A stretch of 64,000 nt of DNA, from contig CM075942.1 of NCBI GenBank assembly GCA_038030265.1, positions 52,480,751 to 52,544,750 of the forward strand, read 5' to 3'. Numbering within the stretch: the first letter of the stretch is position 1; each line of letters starts with the position of its first letter. The notes beneath the pieces are model-generated. The model was not told where the DNA came from. It was given only the letters and a program-made list of their open reading frames with translations, and made no database searches. The stretch comes from Corythucha ciliata. Taxonomy: Eukaryota > Arthropoda > Insecta > Hemiptera > Tingidae. Below, in pieces: positions 34,384-46,549 of the stretch. A program made the position numbers and the translations under genes.

Positions 34384-34764
34384 CGACCATGTCCGCGTCC
34401 GGACCTGTATTATTCCCAGTGAACTCGGGTTTGGTTATACGCGTGGTAAATTGCAAGTATGAGTAAAGTGAACGTTTGATCGATATACTATGCCATTCGA
34501 GGAAGTAATTATGTTGCGGTTACCCGACAAGCCACGACACACTCAACACTGAACTTGGCTAAAGGAAAGGTCCATAGGCAGGGGGGTGGTAGGGCACGCG
34601 AGGATCACCCAAACATAACTAACTGACAGACACGGGCGTTCAAGGTACGAAATTCCCCCACCTTTCGATGTTAGGGGGAAGACGCTCTGAACGCACAGGA
34701 GTAGTTTTCTTGTGAATGATGTTTTTGCGTTTCGGTGAATTTCGTCCCACGAAACACCATCTTT

Positions 34765-34847
34765 TAAGTTTAAGCTTTTCACAGGCCGCCTCAGAAGAGG
34801 GACCCGGGTCTGTCTGCCCGGCTCACCAATACTACAGGCACGGTACT
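34765..34847. repeat. Dispersed repeat fragment (continues at 37018)
   Basis: AAGCTTTTC, GGCCGCCTC, CGGCTCACCAATACTAC match 2880-2970. The continuation CATTATTACTTTC resumes at 37018 after the inserted element. Confidence 0.55.
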
Positions 34848-37009
34848 CAGTGGCGTAGGTAGGACTTTGTCCTGGGGGGGGGGGGGAATCAGATTGGAAT
34901 CTTGTAAGGGTGAGGGGAGGGGGGTTATTTCAAATTTTAATGGTTTTAGTCATTATTCCACCCACCCAGCGCACTCTTGAATCTGGACATCTTGCTGGCC
35001 TCGTCGTATCCTCAATCTCTCAGTTAGGGGCGATTTTTGGACTCTACCCGAAAATTAGCGCTTTTTTGGCCGAGTGTGTCGTTCTTCTCAATTTCAGCCG
35101 TGGATTAGAGGTTTTGCCCCACCCCCTCCCATAGCCATGAATTTACGCATTTTCTCAATTTTAGCAGCAAAGTATCGTTTTTATCCCGTGAGCGATGCTT
35201 CTTAATTATCCACGAGTTTTGGCGTTATCCACGAATTTTAGCAGCATATTACCGATTTTTTAAATTTTTTTACCAGGGGATTAGCACTTTTTTCAGTTGT
35301 AGCTGGAAATTAAAGTTTTTCTTAAGGGTTTTCTACAATATTAGCCGCAAAATAGGAGGACTTTTCACGAATTAGGATTTTTTTTTGTTCACCATACGCA
35401 GCATGAGCGACTTTTCTCAGTTTACTCGCGAATTAGCGGTTTCTTCGCCTATTGCCATAAATTGGCGCTTTTTTTCAATTTCAACCTGAAAAGTTGTCTT
35501 CAGAATCCGCAAATTGGGGCATATTCAGATTTTGGCGCAAATTAGAATTTTTCTCAATTTCAACCTGAATTAGCGAATTTTCTCAATATCTGTCACAAAT
35601 TGGCGTTTGGCGCAAATTTAGCTGTAAATTGATGATTTTTTTCCATTTTTAGCCGCAAATTAGCTATTTTCTCCATTTTTAGGCTTGAAATTAACCTTTC
35701 TCTTAATTTTGACCAGGCTGATTATTTTATTTTCTAAATATTACGCGCAAATTAGCGGTTTTTCACGTTTTACCACCGCATTAGCAAAACTATATAACTT
35801 TTATAGGTATTAGATTATTGCTTCTTTTCAGTTCTAGCCGTGAATTAGCGTATTTTTCAACATTATACAATAGCCATGCATGAAGTTGCCATTTTTCTTA
35901 ATTTTAGCCACAAAAATGCCTTCAGAAGGCGCGAATTCAAATTATGAATGTATTTTTTTTTTCAAACCAAAAAATGTACATCTATCCACCCATTACTGTC
36001 AAAAAATCATCATTTTCATTTAATTTATAAATTTCACGACACTCAATTCAAGAATTAGTGGTGTTTCTCAATTTTAGCAGCGTGGTAGCGTTCCCAACCC
36101 GTGCATTACCTACCGTTTGTTCAATTTTTGCCAAGAATTGGCGTTTGACTCAATTTAAGCTGCAAATTAGCAATTGTTTCCATTTTTAACTGAGAATTAG
36201 CACTTTTCCCCAATTTTAACTGAAAATTAACGTTTTTCTTAATTTTAGTTGCGCTAATTGGTAATTTTTTCTATTTTTGCCGCGAATTAATGATTTTCTT
36301 CATTTTGTATCCGCGAATTAACGTTTTTCCACAACTTTATATCAGCAAATTGCAAATTAGCGATTTTTCCCAATTTCAGCTGTGAAATAGCGTTTTGTGC
36401 TAATTTTGCGGCCATTCAGCATCCTATTCCCTTTTTCATACGCGAATGAGTGATTTTACTCCATTTCAGTTGTGAATTTACCATTTTTTTCCAATTTTAA
36501 CCTGAAAGCGTCTTTTACTTGTCAATATTATAGCGTGTTTTGTTAACTTTAACCGCGGGGTTTACCCAAATACAACACTTTTGCGTTGGCTTCCACAATA
36601 TATTCGTAGAATGGCCTCCATGTACATCGAATCAGCGATTTTTTCTAAATTTTAGTCTTGAAGTTGCATCGCGAGACCACGAATTAGTGCTTTTTAGCAG
36701 CTATAGCCACGAATATTACCGATTTTTGTCAGATAGAGGGTCCGTGGCGAACCCCCCCCCCCCTCGTACATCGGTAAACTGCTGCGTTGGGTCTCAAGTC
36801 CAAGGAAAAAGCTGGATGTACTCGGACCTTTTCGGGCTGCTTTAAGTCCAAAAAATCTGCTAAACCTAACTTCAACGTGAAACGCTCATTTTTGGAGATT
36901 TTATGGGGCTCTTCGTTATGGTACTAGTGCTCCTTCGTTCGTATACTTGTAGCTCTGGGGGGGGGGGGAATCTATCCCCCATATCCCTCCCCGTATACCT
37001 ACGCCCCTG
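34848..37009. mobile_element. hAT-like non-autonomous transposon containing an F1 block
   Basis: An exact 8-bp target duplication ACGGTACT lies at 34840-34847 and 37010-37017. The inverted ends are CAGTGGCGTAGGTAG and, read inward on the minus strand, CAGGGGCGTAGGTAT, followed on both sides by long G runs. CAG ends, a GGCGTAG core and 8-bp duplications are typical of hAT elements. The 2162-bp interior has no transposase and is almost entirely F1 repeat. The uninterrupted paralogue at 2965-2975 supports insertion. Confidence 0.85.
35050..36740 (+). repeat. F1 repeat block inside hAT-like element
   Basis: About 50 diverged ~30-bp units with GAATTAGCG or AAATTAGC and TCTCAATTTTAG words, all reading on the plus strand. 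Confidence 0.7.
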
Positions 37010-37017
37010 ACGGTACT

Positions 37018-37570
37018 CATTATTACTTTCTTGTTTGACGTATTTGTTCAACTGTATTGATTTCATTTCTACGGATTTATGATGGTGTTTAGAGCTTGAC
37101 TTGATGGGAAAAGCCAAATTCAAATGTCAGTTGGCAATGCTGCGAAGTTATCAGATTCTTATCGAATTTGCAAGTTTCGTGCGAAAAATCCAACGATATA
37201 TAAACCTGGATTGTTCACAGCGTACTGGGGGGGGGGCGTGGAGGGGGCAGTTCGTCCCTACATATAATCATGAACAATCACCCTGTCCCTCTCCTTGTGT
37301 AGTTATGGCAACACAACTCTCTTCCGGTATTTACTTCGAAACTCCACCCCTCTCATCCCCTTGGAAGCTTGTTTGATGGCTTTTCTTTATCAGCAGTGAT
37401 GAGCAATCCAGTTCTTTTATATACCGTTGGAAAAATCAGACAGATTTCAACGGAAAATATTCAGTTTCGCTGGCGGAATCTGTGACGTGACTTGGTCCAA
37501 TATCTTGGATGATGACAGCAGGTTATCGGATAATAATGATTATTCAAAACTTTTTTTTTTTCAAAATTAC
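37018..37570. other. Receptor intron DNA next to exon 37571
   Basis: Continuation of the dispersed fragment, then unique A/T-rich DNA ending in a T9 run that is part of the downstream intron on the minus strand. No gene seen. Confidence 0.4.
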
Positions 37571-37703
37571 CTGCTCAGTTCTTCGATATTATGAAGAAAA
37601 TCGATGGCTTCAGACGCGTTCTGTATTCTTTTAACGGTCTCAACTTGAAAGCTGTCCGAACCCGGTCGAAGACTCTGATAAATCTGTTGAAGCCGCAATA
37701 GAC
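37571..37703 (-). CDS. GluRIA: AMPA-type ionotropic glutamate receptor, amino-terminal-domain exon (second in window)
   Basis: A 133-bp exon between acceptor TTTCGCAG and donor GTAATT. Two bases complete the Gly codon begun by the 55304-55433 exon, then LLRLQQIYQSLRPGSDSFQV and VKRIQNASEAIDFLHNIEEL follow, ending in a split Arg codon. The LLRLQQIYQ helix directly after YLYDSHDG is a conserved feature of AMPA/kainate receptors. NAS is a possible glycosylation site. Phases agree with both neighbours, which is strong evidence that the five exons belong to one transcript despite 15-18-kb introns. Confidence 0.9.
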
Positions 37704-40700
37704 CTGCGAAATTGGGAACGATAAATTAATTTTAGTCTATGCGTGAAATGAAAAGGGGGACAAAGATTGATAGAAAGGTAGGAGCCCCTCCCCTATACCA
37801 CTCATTCATCCCTTATTGAGACAAAGAAACTATTTAGTCGGTCAATACTCCCCCCCCCCCCGTGGTGGGGGTCCAGGAGTGGAAGAGGCACGAATTGGGA
37901 GAGGTGAAGAGACAAAAATGAAAACGTTAATGGGATTTCGATTGGGCAGCATTTTTCATTGTCTTTCAAAGCCCCCCCCCCCCACAACTTCACTCACCCT
38001 TCTTATAAACAGGGTGGAAAGATAAATGAGGGGTAAAAAGTTAATTCAGCGAATTCAATTAGGTTTCTCCCGCAACAATAGACCCCGTTTGGAAGGGGGT
38101 AGCTCCAACGCCAACCAGCCAGCTGTGCTAGTGGAGAAGACTCTATTTTCATGAACTTTGTGGAAAAGCGTGATGAAAGCGTCGAAGAAAGTGTTGTGAG
38201 AGTTCGATGGGGGGGGGGAGTGAAGTTTCAGCCCTTTATTTCTCTTCATTCTAGTGAAGGTTAACAAATCAATTTGTTGAACCTCAATTTAAAGGAATAA
38301 AGGTTTTGTTTTTTTCCGCTACCCCGATGGGATAATCGACCAAACAGTGTGAGGGTGGAGAGGTAAACAAAATCAACACATTAACCTTGAAAATGAGAGA
38401 TTTTCACCCCCTTTTCACGGTAAAGTCGAGCAGTTAAAGACTGTGGGACGGGTGGATGGGAGTGGGGGATCTGTCAATATTTACGCTATGGGGAGCTGAC
38501 TTTCTTCCAGGACCTCGCGCGCAATAAAAGTAGACTGTTCCACCGTACCGTATAATATAACCATTTGCCTAACAACGTCCCTTCACTGCACTACCCGATC
38601 CACTTTTCTTCTTTCAGTATGACTGTTTCACTCCTGCTTGCACTTGACTCGAGAAGAAGAAAAACTGACTTTATCGGTGGGTGGAGGGAACCAACTTCTC
38701 GTTTTTATGACTCACGGCATGCAAATCATTTTTTATGGTTGTATCGAAATTTAAGCCGGGAGAAAAGAAAAATGTTTCAAGATTGTTCACTTGGGACGTA
38801 TAAGGGAATGGAATGAAGTTAAAAGAAGAAGAAGAAAAAAAAAAACTCGGGCACGGTTGTTGGGAGGGTTTTCTCCGTTATTTCCAGTTTTTTATCATTG
38901 CCTTTTTCAACCATTCTCCCCTTAGCAACACGAAAATCCTCTCGCTTTTCCATTCACCCCTTCCCACGCCCACTTAATTGCCATTAAACCGCTTAATTTA
39001 AAACCTGAATTCCTAATTAACGAAAAACCGAAACATAAAAGGAGGCGTAATATATGAAATATAGGAGAAGACACTCTCTTAGTAGGTCATTAAAAGAGCA
39101 ATAAGCTGCGGGGATCCTTTTCTCTGGGAGCTATAGTGTTACTCTCCCTATAAAGGATAATGCGCTCATTAATTGTTATTGCGGAACAAGCTTCCTTCGT
39201 GAAGGGGAGAAAAAAAAACTGTTGGGGGGGGGGGGGGGAAGCATTAAAATTTTAATGAATGAAACTTTTTATTTTTGGGTTGTTAAAAAAGCGAACCATA
39301 TTCGTATGAAATGCTGTGGAAAGGGGATACAAAAAAAAAAAATGTTCGGCTCCTCCCATTTATACAGTGAAGGGGCTTTGAGGTCGTCCGTTTAAGGGAT
39401 GAACGACTACAGATCATCCCCCCTCCCTTCACTACTGATGTTCATTCACCGCATGAGGAACCTCGAGACAGAATTATTAAAAGTAATGCTTTCTCTCATT
39501 ATGAGGGAGGCCTTTCCCTCCATTTCAACACCTTCTCAAAACCACCCTGTCTGGAGTGAAAAATTATACCCTCTCATCCTGCTGCCGTGGGTCAACCGAA
39601 TCAACTTCACTCGTGTGCGTGTGTGCTCGGTGATGAAGGTGAGTAGGATGGGAGGGACTTAAATTAAACTCCACATCACACAAAACGTTTATCTTCCGTA
39701 GGGTAAAGGGAGAAAAGTGTAATGTCTTTGGTGCTTCTGTACGCCCCAAAAAACCTCGAGCCCTTCTGGGAGGTCACTGATTAACAAACAGCAGTGGAAA
39801 ACTGATTAGAAGGTTTGGTTGAGAAGTAAAAATGGTTCAGATGGAGGGGTGGGGGCTGACAGCAATAGGAACCGTCAGAAATTTGGAAGTGTTTTCAAAG
39901 TTAATTTAAGTTTTGGAGGACCCCCTCGAGCAGTAAATCACTCGCTGCTGAATAACTGCTGAAGGAAGGCTTTTGGGCATAATTTTTCCTCCCCCAAGTT
40001 TTCTATTCAAACTGCGACAGACGGCTCGGGAAACGGGTGAAACGATGGGGGACCCCACCACTCCACGACGAATACCCCGACGTCATCATTACATACAACA
40101 CATACATACACATCGTACAAATTTCATCCGATAAGAAGCTTAGTTATATGACTCGAGACGCAATAAAGCGTCTTATCGAAGGAAAAGGCTACGGCTCTTA
40201 TCGTGATCAGGGACACGACCTATAAAAACAGGGATGCAAAAAATTTAACACGTGACCACTTAATACATACGTATTCTCAGGATTTCGAAGGACCAAATGG
40301 TAAGGTAGGAAGCGCGTAGGAGGGATGGATGATGATTCTAACTGAATTTGAGTGCTTGGCAGCAAGTGACAGAGAACTTAGCCCCTCGCCACTCACCCCA
40401 TAACAACTACCAAAATGCTAGCAGGGCAGTGAACACGCGCTCACGTCTTACTCCAAAATCGTTTTTCGAGCCCCAATTTACTCTTCACAACCTTCACAAC
40501 ACTTTTATTAGTTAGTTTTACGAGGGTGACTTGCCGAGGTAGAACAGGAACAAGTTTTTTTTTCTTTTATATTTGCTCTCCGACCATTTCCACAATGTGG
40601 AAATTCAGACTAATGAGATTCATTCATTGCTCACCCACCCCCCTCCACGCTGCCGGGGAAATCTTCTAAATTGACGCCCCCGCGTTCAACAGATTATACG

Positions 40701-41448
40701 TTGAGTGTGTGAAAGCTTCAGGAAGCCTCACCCCTTGCCCTGTCCACCACAACCACAAGGCTTAACACACCCCGGAACTGTTTTTCACATTGTGACGAGG
40801 GCGGTTGAGAGAATTTTTATTAAAAGGATGGGAGAGACAGAACAATTTTCAATTTGTTAGTTCTATCGAACCGAGTGGATGGGCGGTAGAGGGTAGAACG
40901 TGAACGAAACACAATCAGTTAGAAGGGGCGGTGACACCTGCGAAAGCAATTCTTTTGTTTTCAATACCCCCCTCCCCCTCTACAACACCAATGGAAACAA
41001 TAACGCCTCCAATCTCTTTCATTATTTTGTTTTTGTTGTTTTAAACAATTAACAGACACAGGACAGTGAAAATTGATCTCAATGATGACGACCCCCCCCC
41101 CTCACCGCATTGAATTCGGCAATTGAAAATAACTTTTCACGCATTTTGTTTTGGCCTTCTTTACCCACTCGCAAGATCGGCCTGTGTCGAGGCTGCACTT
41201 TCTTTAGACACCCTGCAGCCCCCGTGGACGGGGAAACTCGAGTAGCCCCTTGAAAATGGGGCAAAAATGCTAGAAACATAGCGAGCATCCCTCGTCCCCC
41301 AAAACAACGCACAACAGAGATCGACTGTTAAAAATCCGTCTCAATTTGTTCATTCCTCATATCGAGAAACCATCTGAAGCACAGTTTAGGCAATTTTCAC
41401 AAAAATCGCCCGTAACGTTCTCTCCTCTCCTCCAGTTTTCTTCAACGC
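37704..41448. other. Right part of a 17.6-kb receptor intron, no supported gene
   Basis: Unique-looking DNA with many C/G runs (37848, 37976, 38209, 39224, 41090). The ORF at 40037-40225 (plus) ends YMTRDAIKRLIEGKGYGSYR and looks somewhat protein-like but has no ATG near its start, no known domain and no supporting exon. Confidence 0.4.
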
Positions 41449-41465
41449 AGCCATACGCACAGTGG
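41449..41465. repeat. LINE target-site duplication, left
   Basis: AGCCATACGCACAGTGG, identical to 46511-46527 (17 bp). Confidence 0.85.
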
Positions 41466-41499
41466 GCCCTGTGGGGTGGGGCCTAGAATTCACCCACCG

Positions 41500-41545
41500 T
41501 ACCTCCTGCGTGTCGTAAGAGGCGACTAAAAGGAGCGGGCAGGCG
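41500..41545 (+). other. Possible structured RNA element in LINE 5' region
   Basis: ACCTCCTGCGTGTCGTAAGA, GGCGACTAAAAGGAG can fold as an outer CTCCT/AGGAG stem with an inner GTCG/CGAC stem. I recall similar strings in arthropod non-LTR elements, but this is not verified. It may be a ribozyme-like or ribosome-recruiting element. Confidence 0.3.
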
Positions 41546-42390
41546 GACCTGTTAGCCATCGTAAGGCATCCGCCTAAGGGAGCCAACCCTGACAGAAAAC
41601 CGTGTAAGAGAGGGGCAAGTCCAGCCTCGGAAGGTGTGGCGTCCTCCAACGTATCCTAGCCGGGCTGCCTGTTCCCATGTTCTGAGGTCGTCCTATCCCC
41701 GTCTTTTGGAGTGCCTTGGTCAGACCTGCCCACCTGAGCGGTGTCCCTCGTGGCTCGTTCCCGGCGGAGGGTCGGGTTCCGGGGGGTGGAAGCGATCGCC
41801 GGTTTGCCGGGCGTGGGTTGGTGGTGCTTCCCACGCGCCGCGGTTACCATGTGGGCCAGTCAAACCTGTGGCCTTACTAGGAGTCCCACCAGCGAACCGA
41901 AACGGTCACTAGCCAAGGGGGATTGCTGCCCTGGGGACCGTGACAAAACTTCGGTCGTCCTGCAGCTGCCGGATGGCACCCGGATAGAGACCACTGCAGG
42001 GCGGTCAGGGGCCTTTCGTGACTATTTGGGGGGGCCTGGCTTTCTCGTTCGGTGCGGGGTTACTGCGTGGGGCCCGTTTCTTGTTGGGTGGGCTGACTGG
42101 GGGCACTCCAATCCCTTTCCTGCCATCCTTTTGAAAAATTGTTTAAAAAATAATGATGAGTCGACAGAATATTAATAAATTAGCACCATCGTCAGGAGTA
42201 GGAGGTGGAGAGAGGGTTTTCTCTAACCCAGGGGGAGGTAGTGGTCTGAATTCGCCGGCTACAAGAAGCAGCTTTGGGTCGTCACAATCGCTCAAGGGAA
42301 CGCCGACAGATGGCACCCAGAAGGAGTGTGGGGGGAGGGATAGTACACCCATATATAGCTAGAGATGTTTTCGAGGGTGGAGAAGTCACA

Positions 42391-44174
42391 ATGGACGCGG
42401 GGGAGGAAGCGCTGTTCTCGACGAGGGAGCGCCTAATGAAGTTTGTCTTCTCCGAGGCGAGTAAGATCCAAAAGGCTCCAGGCCTGAAGGTGGTCGGCAT
42501 GATCGATGAGGTTATCTCGGTGAGAAAGCACGGCAGACGAGCGTTGGAGCGGTGCCGGCTCCCGGGGCGGGGGACCTGCAGGCTGTGGTAGAGTTGGCTT
42601 TGACCCCGCTGGTGTCGAGGCTGGAGAACCTTGAGCGGCGATTAGATTCGTGTGGAGTGGCGTTGGCCAGTGGAAGCGCCTTGCTAAGCCCCAGGTCCGC
42701 GAAAGTGGCATCTGATACCTTATGGATGGGGGTGAGCCCTGTGGTAGAGGAATTTGCTGGACTCAGCAGAAGGGTTGAGCAGATGGGGGAGGTGGAGTTG
42801 AGGGTCTCGCGCAGCAGCTGGATCCAGGCCTTGCGCAGGCAGTTCAGAGGGCGGTGAGCGAAGGCGTGGGAAGACTTATTGGCTCAATACAGCTGGGACT
42901 GCAGAGACTCTGTGGGGTCCCTTGCGAGCAGACTCGCTCTACTGGAGGGGCGTTCTACGGAACAGAGGATCCCCCCTCCCCCGTGGCGGATATCGTTGGG
43001 ACGAAGAGGAAAAGGCCGAGGAAGGAAGCCGACGGGGAGGTGGTCGAAGGTTGTTGGATGAAAGGCGAGAAGGGGGCGAGGGTGGGCCGGGGTAATAGGG
43101 CAAAAGTCACAGTGGCGGCCACTGCGGAGGACGGCCAGAATAGTGCTGGGAAGGAGTCGGGAAGCAATGGGAAGGGGCCTAAGAAGATGCCAAAGACCCT
43201 CGCCCAATTCCGGGCTGAGCTTAGGGAGGACCTGAGGGGCCGGGGCGGCCCAGTGGCCCGTGGGACAAATGTCCCCAAGACCCTTGTTCTCAGGAGTGGC
43301 GAGAACACAGCACCGTTGGTTAGCCGTCTCGCATCTCTGCCATGCCCTGAGGATGTTAGAGGGGGGATAAAAGCGGTTCGAGTGGCGCGCACGGGAGCTG
43401 TTCTCCTTGAAATTGATAGGGAATGTGTTGCGGTGGAGAAGATGGTTGAGGTCCTGCAGGAATCGGGCATCAGTGTGAGGAAACCGGTTGTCCTGGCCTC
43501 CCGCCTGGTGCTCCCCAACGTGCCAGCTGATTGGGAAGCGGACACGCTTTCCCAGAGGCTGCGGTCGCACTTGGGGATCGCTACGGAGGAGGAGCTTGGC
43601 GTGGTACCGATCCATAAAGTTGGTCGGAGGGAGGGGCAGCTGACCTCTTGGGTCGTGGAGGCAACACCGGCAAGGCGACTTGAGCTTTTGGCGAAACCAC
43701 CTAAGAGAGTGGGTTGGTTTTCGGTCACGCCGAAAGATCAGGTAGGGGTAACCCGGTGCTTCCAGTGCCAGCGCTTCGGGCACCGGCCAAGACGAACCGG
43801 AAAGAGCAGAATTGTAGGGCTACCCCTGTTTGCGGGTGGTGCGCGCAGGATGGTCACGAGTACCGAGAATGCCCAAAAAGTCCGAGCCTGCGCGCTGCAT
43901 CAATTGCGCGAGAGCGGGCCGTAGGGCCTCTCATGATGCCGGTTCTCCAGGGTGCCCCGCACTGTTGGCGGCCATTAAAGCTGTCATGGGTCACACCGAT
44001 TACGGTGTCACACAGGCACCAGATAGGACGACGCCGCTGACAGGACCAACTGAACCGGCCGATAAGGTGGCAACCGATCCTGGTGATGCTGCTCATCACC
44101 TGGACTGGATAGTAGAGATAGTGACGGAGGCAATGGACACGGGTGGGGCGCTTCAGCCGATCGATGTCCCTTAA
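42391..44174 (+). pseudogene. LINE ORF1 (gag-like, CCHC knuckles), frameshifted
   Basis: Starts MDAGEEALFSTRERLMKFVF at 42391. The coding path changes frame near 42550, 42840 and 43760. The middle part holds a basic linker and a conserved AVRVARTGAVLLEID..C segment seen in R1-type ORF1 proteins, followed by CCHC knuckles: CFQCQRFGH, CGWCAQDGHEYREC and CINCARAGRRASH. ORF1 ends IDVP at TAA 44172-44174, overlapping the ORF2 ATG. The protein would coat LINE RNA. Confidence 0.75.
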
Positions 44175-46400
44175 GATTGGCCAACAGAATGTGGGGCACA
44201 GCAGCCTCGCGCATGAGGAGCTTAGGGTGGTGGTGAGAGAGAAAGGCATAGCCATTCTTCTTCTGCAGGAACCACACTGGGCGCGAGGGCGGCTGTCGTC
44301 CTTCGGTGTGGATGCTCGCACCATTTCTGGGGAGTTTAGAGAGGGGGTGGTGCCATTGGGATCAGTCGTTGTCCTAGATGGGCAGCTAACTGTGTGCGCA
44401 GCCCTTCCCCGGCCGACGCCCTGGGTGGCGGCGGTGGTGGCGTTAGTGGCGGGCCGGCAGCTAGGACTCATATCCTGCTACTGGCCCCCCTCGCTGGAGG
44501 ATGGGACAATATTTCTGGCCGCCCTTGATAATGCCATGGAATCCTTAACAGGCATCCCGGTTGTCATAGGGGGGGACTTTAATGCGTGAGACCTTGCGTG
44601 GGGCTCGTGGAGGGGAAGCCCGAGGGGCGCGCGGGTGCGGGACTTCATGTCTACGTGGAGTCTTGTGCTTGCCAACAGGGCTGAGTGTGGGCCCACCTTC
44701 CGCGGTCATTCGGGGGAGTCGTATATTGACCTTACGCTCTTGGGCGGTCAGCCACTCCCCCGGTTATGCGTCATTTGACATCATTGCTGATGGAAGGGGC
44801 CGAAGTGGGGGTCACTACACGTCACGCTGGCCTGATTTCCGGCGCGCGCGTTGGGGCGCCTTTAAGGCGCAGTCTGAGCGGCTCTTATTTGAGGCCAACC
44901 TCGCGGGTCCTGCCCCTGGGTTGTCAGACGTGGAGCTCGCTGACGAGGTGGTTGACACTTTGGAGGATGTGGTGGTGGGCTCAGCGGACGATACTGTCCC
45001 GAGGACCTCCCGCTCGCGCGATTCGGCGGCCCCATGGTGGTCCACAGAGATGGCGGACTTGCGCCGGGCACTCCAACAACCCGGGGATTGGGCCGTGAAG
45101 CAGCGAGGCAACGCTATACTCTTGCAAAGAGGGAGCTGAAAAAGGCCATTCGACGGTCCAAGCGGAAAGCGTGAAGGGCGTTTGTCGAGGAGGGTCGCCG
45201 TGGAGAGAATTAGATCCCCAAACGTCCTTCCGTTTCTGGAAGCGTCGCAGGGTGGGGGAACAGTAGAGAATACGCTGAGGAATTTCCTCAGGCGAATCTT
45301 CCCACGGGATGAACCTGATGGGGACTCTGTCGGAGACCGTGAGTTTCGGGCGGAAGCGGCAATAGTAACACGTACTGCGGCGAGCGAGCCGTTTTCGGAG
45401 GAGGAGCTTCGAGGTGCTCTCGGGGGGATGGCGTCGGGCAAGGCACCGGGTTTCACCGGGGTGTGCCCTGAGATGCTCAAACATCTGCCCGACTTGGTTG
45501 TTGGGGCCTACTTGGACCTTTACAACCGGTGTCTGGCGGCGGGGTACTTCCCTGTGAGATGGCAGATTGCTGTCGTGATACTCCTTCTGAAGTCGTCCGA
45601 CCGCGACCCGGCATCTCCCGGTAGCTATAGGCCAATTAGCCTCCTGCCATGCGAGAGCAAGGTTTTGGAGTGACTCCCCCTTGGCCGCATGGAGCCCTTC
45701 ATTATGGGGCTCTCCATCCACGGCAGTTTGGGGCTGTGAAAGGGGGCGCGACCGAGGCAGCACTTGACGCGGTGCAGGCCCTTGTCGAGGCCCCCTATGG
45801 GAAGTTCAAGGTGGCGGTCCTCCTGGATGTGCAGGGAGCTTTTGACTCTATGTGGTGGCCGAGGGTCGTGATGGCACTGGGAGATGTTGGGGTCCCAAAC
45901 GACATCTTCCGGACGATCGCCTCGTACTTCGAGGCAAGGGAGGTACGGCTCCGCTATGGCAGTGTGGAGGTGCGGGCGCCTCTCACGATGGTCTGCCTGC
46001 TGGGGTCGGTCCTCTCGGCTGCTCTGTGGAACCTTCTCTTTGCTGCGCTTTTGTGGCTGCTGCATGGGAGGGTTATGAGGGGGTGGCGTACGTGGACGAC
46101 CTTGTTGTCGTTGTTGCGGCGCGCTCCCGGGAGGAAGCAAGTCGAGAGATCGATCGGCTGTTGCGGGTCATAGACGAGTGGTGTGGGGCGGTCAGACTGG
46201 CTCTCGCAGTGCCGAAGACCCAATTGGTCCTGATGCGGGGTCGGCTCTCTCGGGGCAGTCCCCTGGTGGTTCGCACCTTCCCTGCCCGGTTTCGGTCCAT
46301 GGCGCAAGCCAGCATCCTCAGCTCCGAAAGACCCACCTCCACGTGGTGCCTCTCGGGTGCGACTGGCTTGCCACCAGTCGCGGCTAACGGGTCGAGCTGA
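44164..46400 (+). pseudogene. LINE ORF2 (APE endonuclease and reverse transcriptase), broken
   Basis: ATG 44164 begins MSLKIGQQNVGHSSLAHEEL, an APE-type endonuclease start. LLQEPHW and VIGGDFNA motifs follow, with a TGA directly after DFNA at 44587. RT motifs appear in shifting frames: GALGGMASGKAPGFTGVCPE, SPGSYRPISLLP, then AVLLDVQGAFDSMWW, LLGSVLSAALWN (the usual PQGS is lost), and YVDDLVV at the catalytic centre. Sequence after about 46270 lacks the thumb and C-terminal zinc finger, so the 3' part is deleted. It overlaps the end of ORF1 by 11 bp, as in coupled R1 ORFs. Confidence 0.8.
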
Positions 46401-46510
46401 GTGATGGGACCGACTCTGCTGGGGAGTCCGGGCCAAAGATGGGGTGCAGGCCAGGTAAGGGCCGGGAACGGCCTAGGTACTGGCCACATCTTAAGGAGAT
46501 CCCCAGAGAG

Positions 46511-46527
46511 AGCCATACGCACAGTGG
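46511..46527. repeat. LINE target-site duplication, right
   Basis: AGCCATACGCACAGTGG, identical to 41449-41465. Confidence 0.85.
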
Positions 46528-46549
46528 CAGACCTATCACGGCTCCAAGA

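Larger units (their letters stand above)
41466..46510 (+). mobile_element. R1-like non-LTR retrotransposon, degraded
   Basis: A 5.05-kb insertion bounded by an identical 17-bp duplication. It is GC- and G-rich, in contrast to its surroundings. It has a 5' region of about 0.9 kb, a gag-like ORF1, an endonuclease/RT ORF2 and no poly(A) tail, which fits R1-clade LINEs. The target is not the 28S rDNA site of canonical R1. Both ORFs carry several frameshifts and stops, and the C-terminal third of ORF2 appears missing. Confidence 0.85.

Noticed and set aside
40037..40225. Plus-strand ORF ending GKGYGSYRDQGHDL
   Set aside because: Looks slightly protein-like, but no ATG, no domain and no phase-compatible partner exon could be found.
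42884..43783. Long minus-strand ORFs (257-299 codons) opposite the LINE
   Set aside because: They are antisense shadows of the G-rich LINE coding sequence, which avoids stops on both strands.
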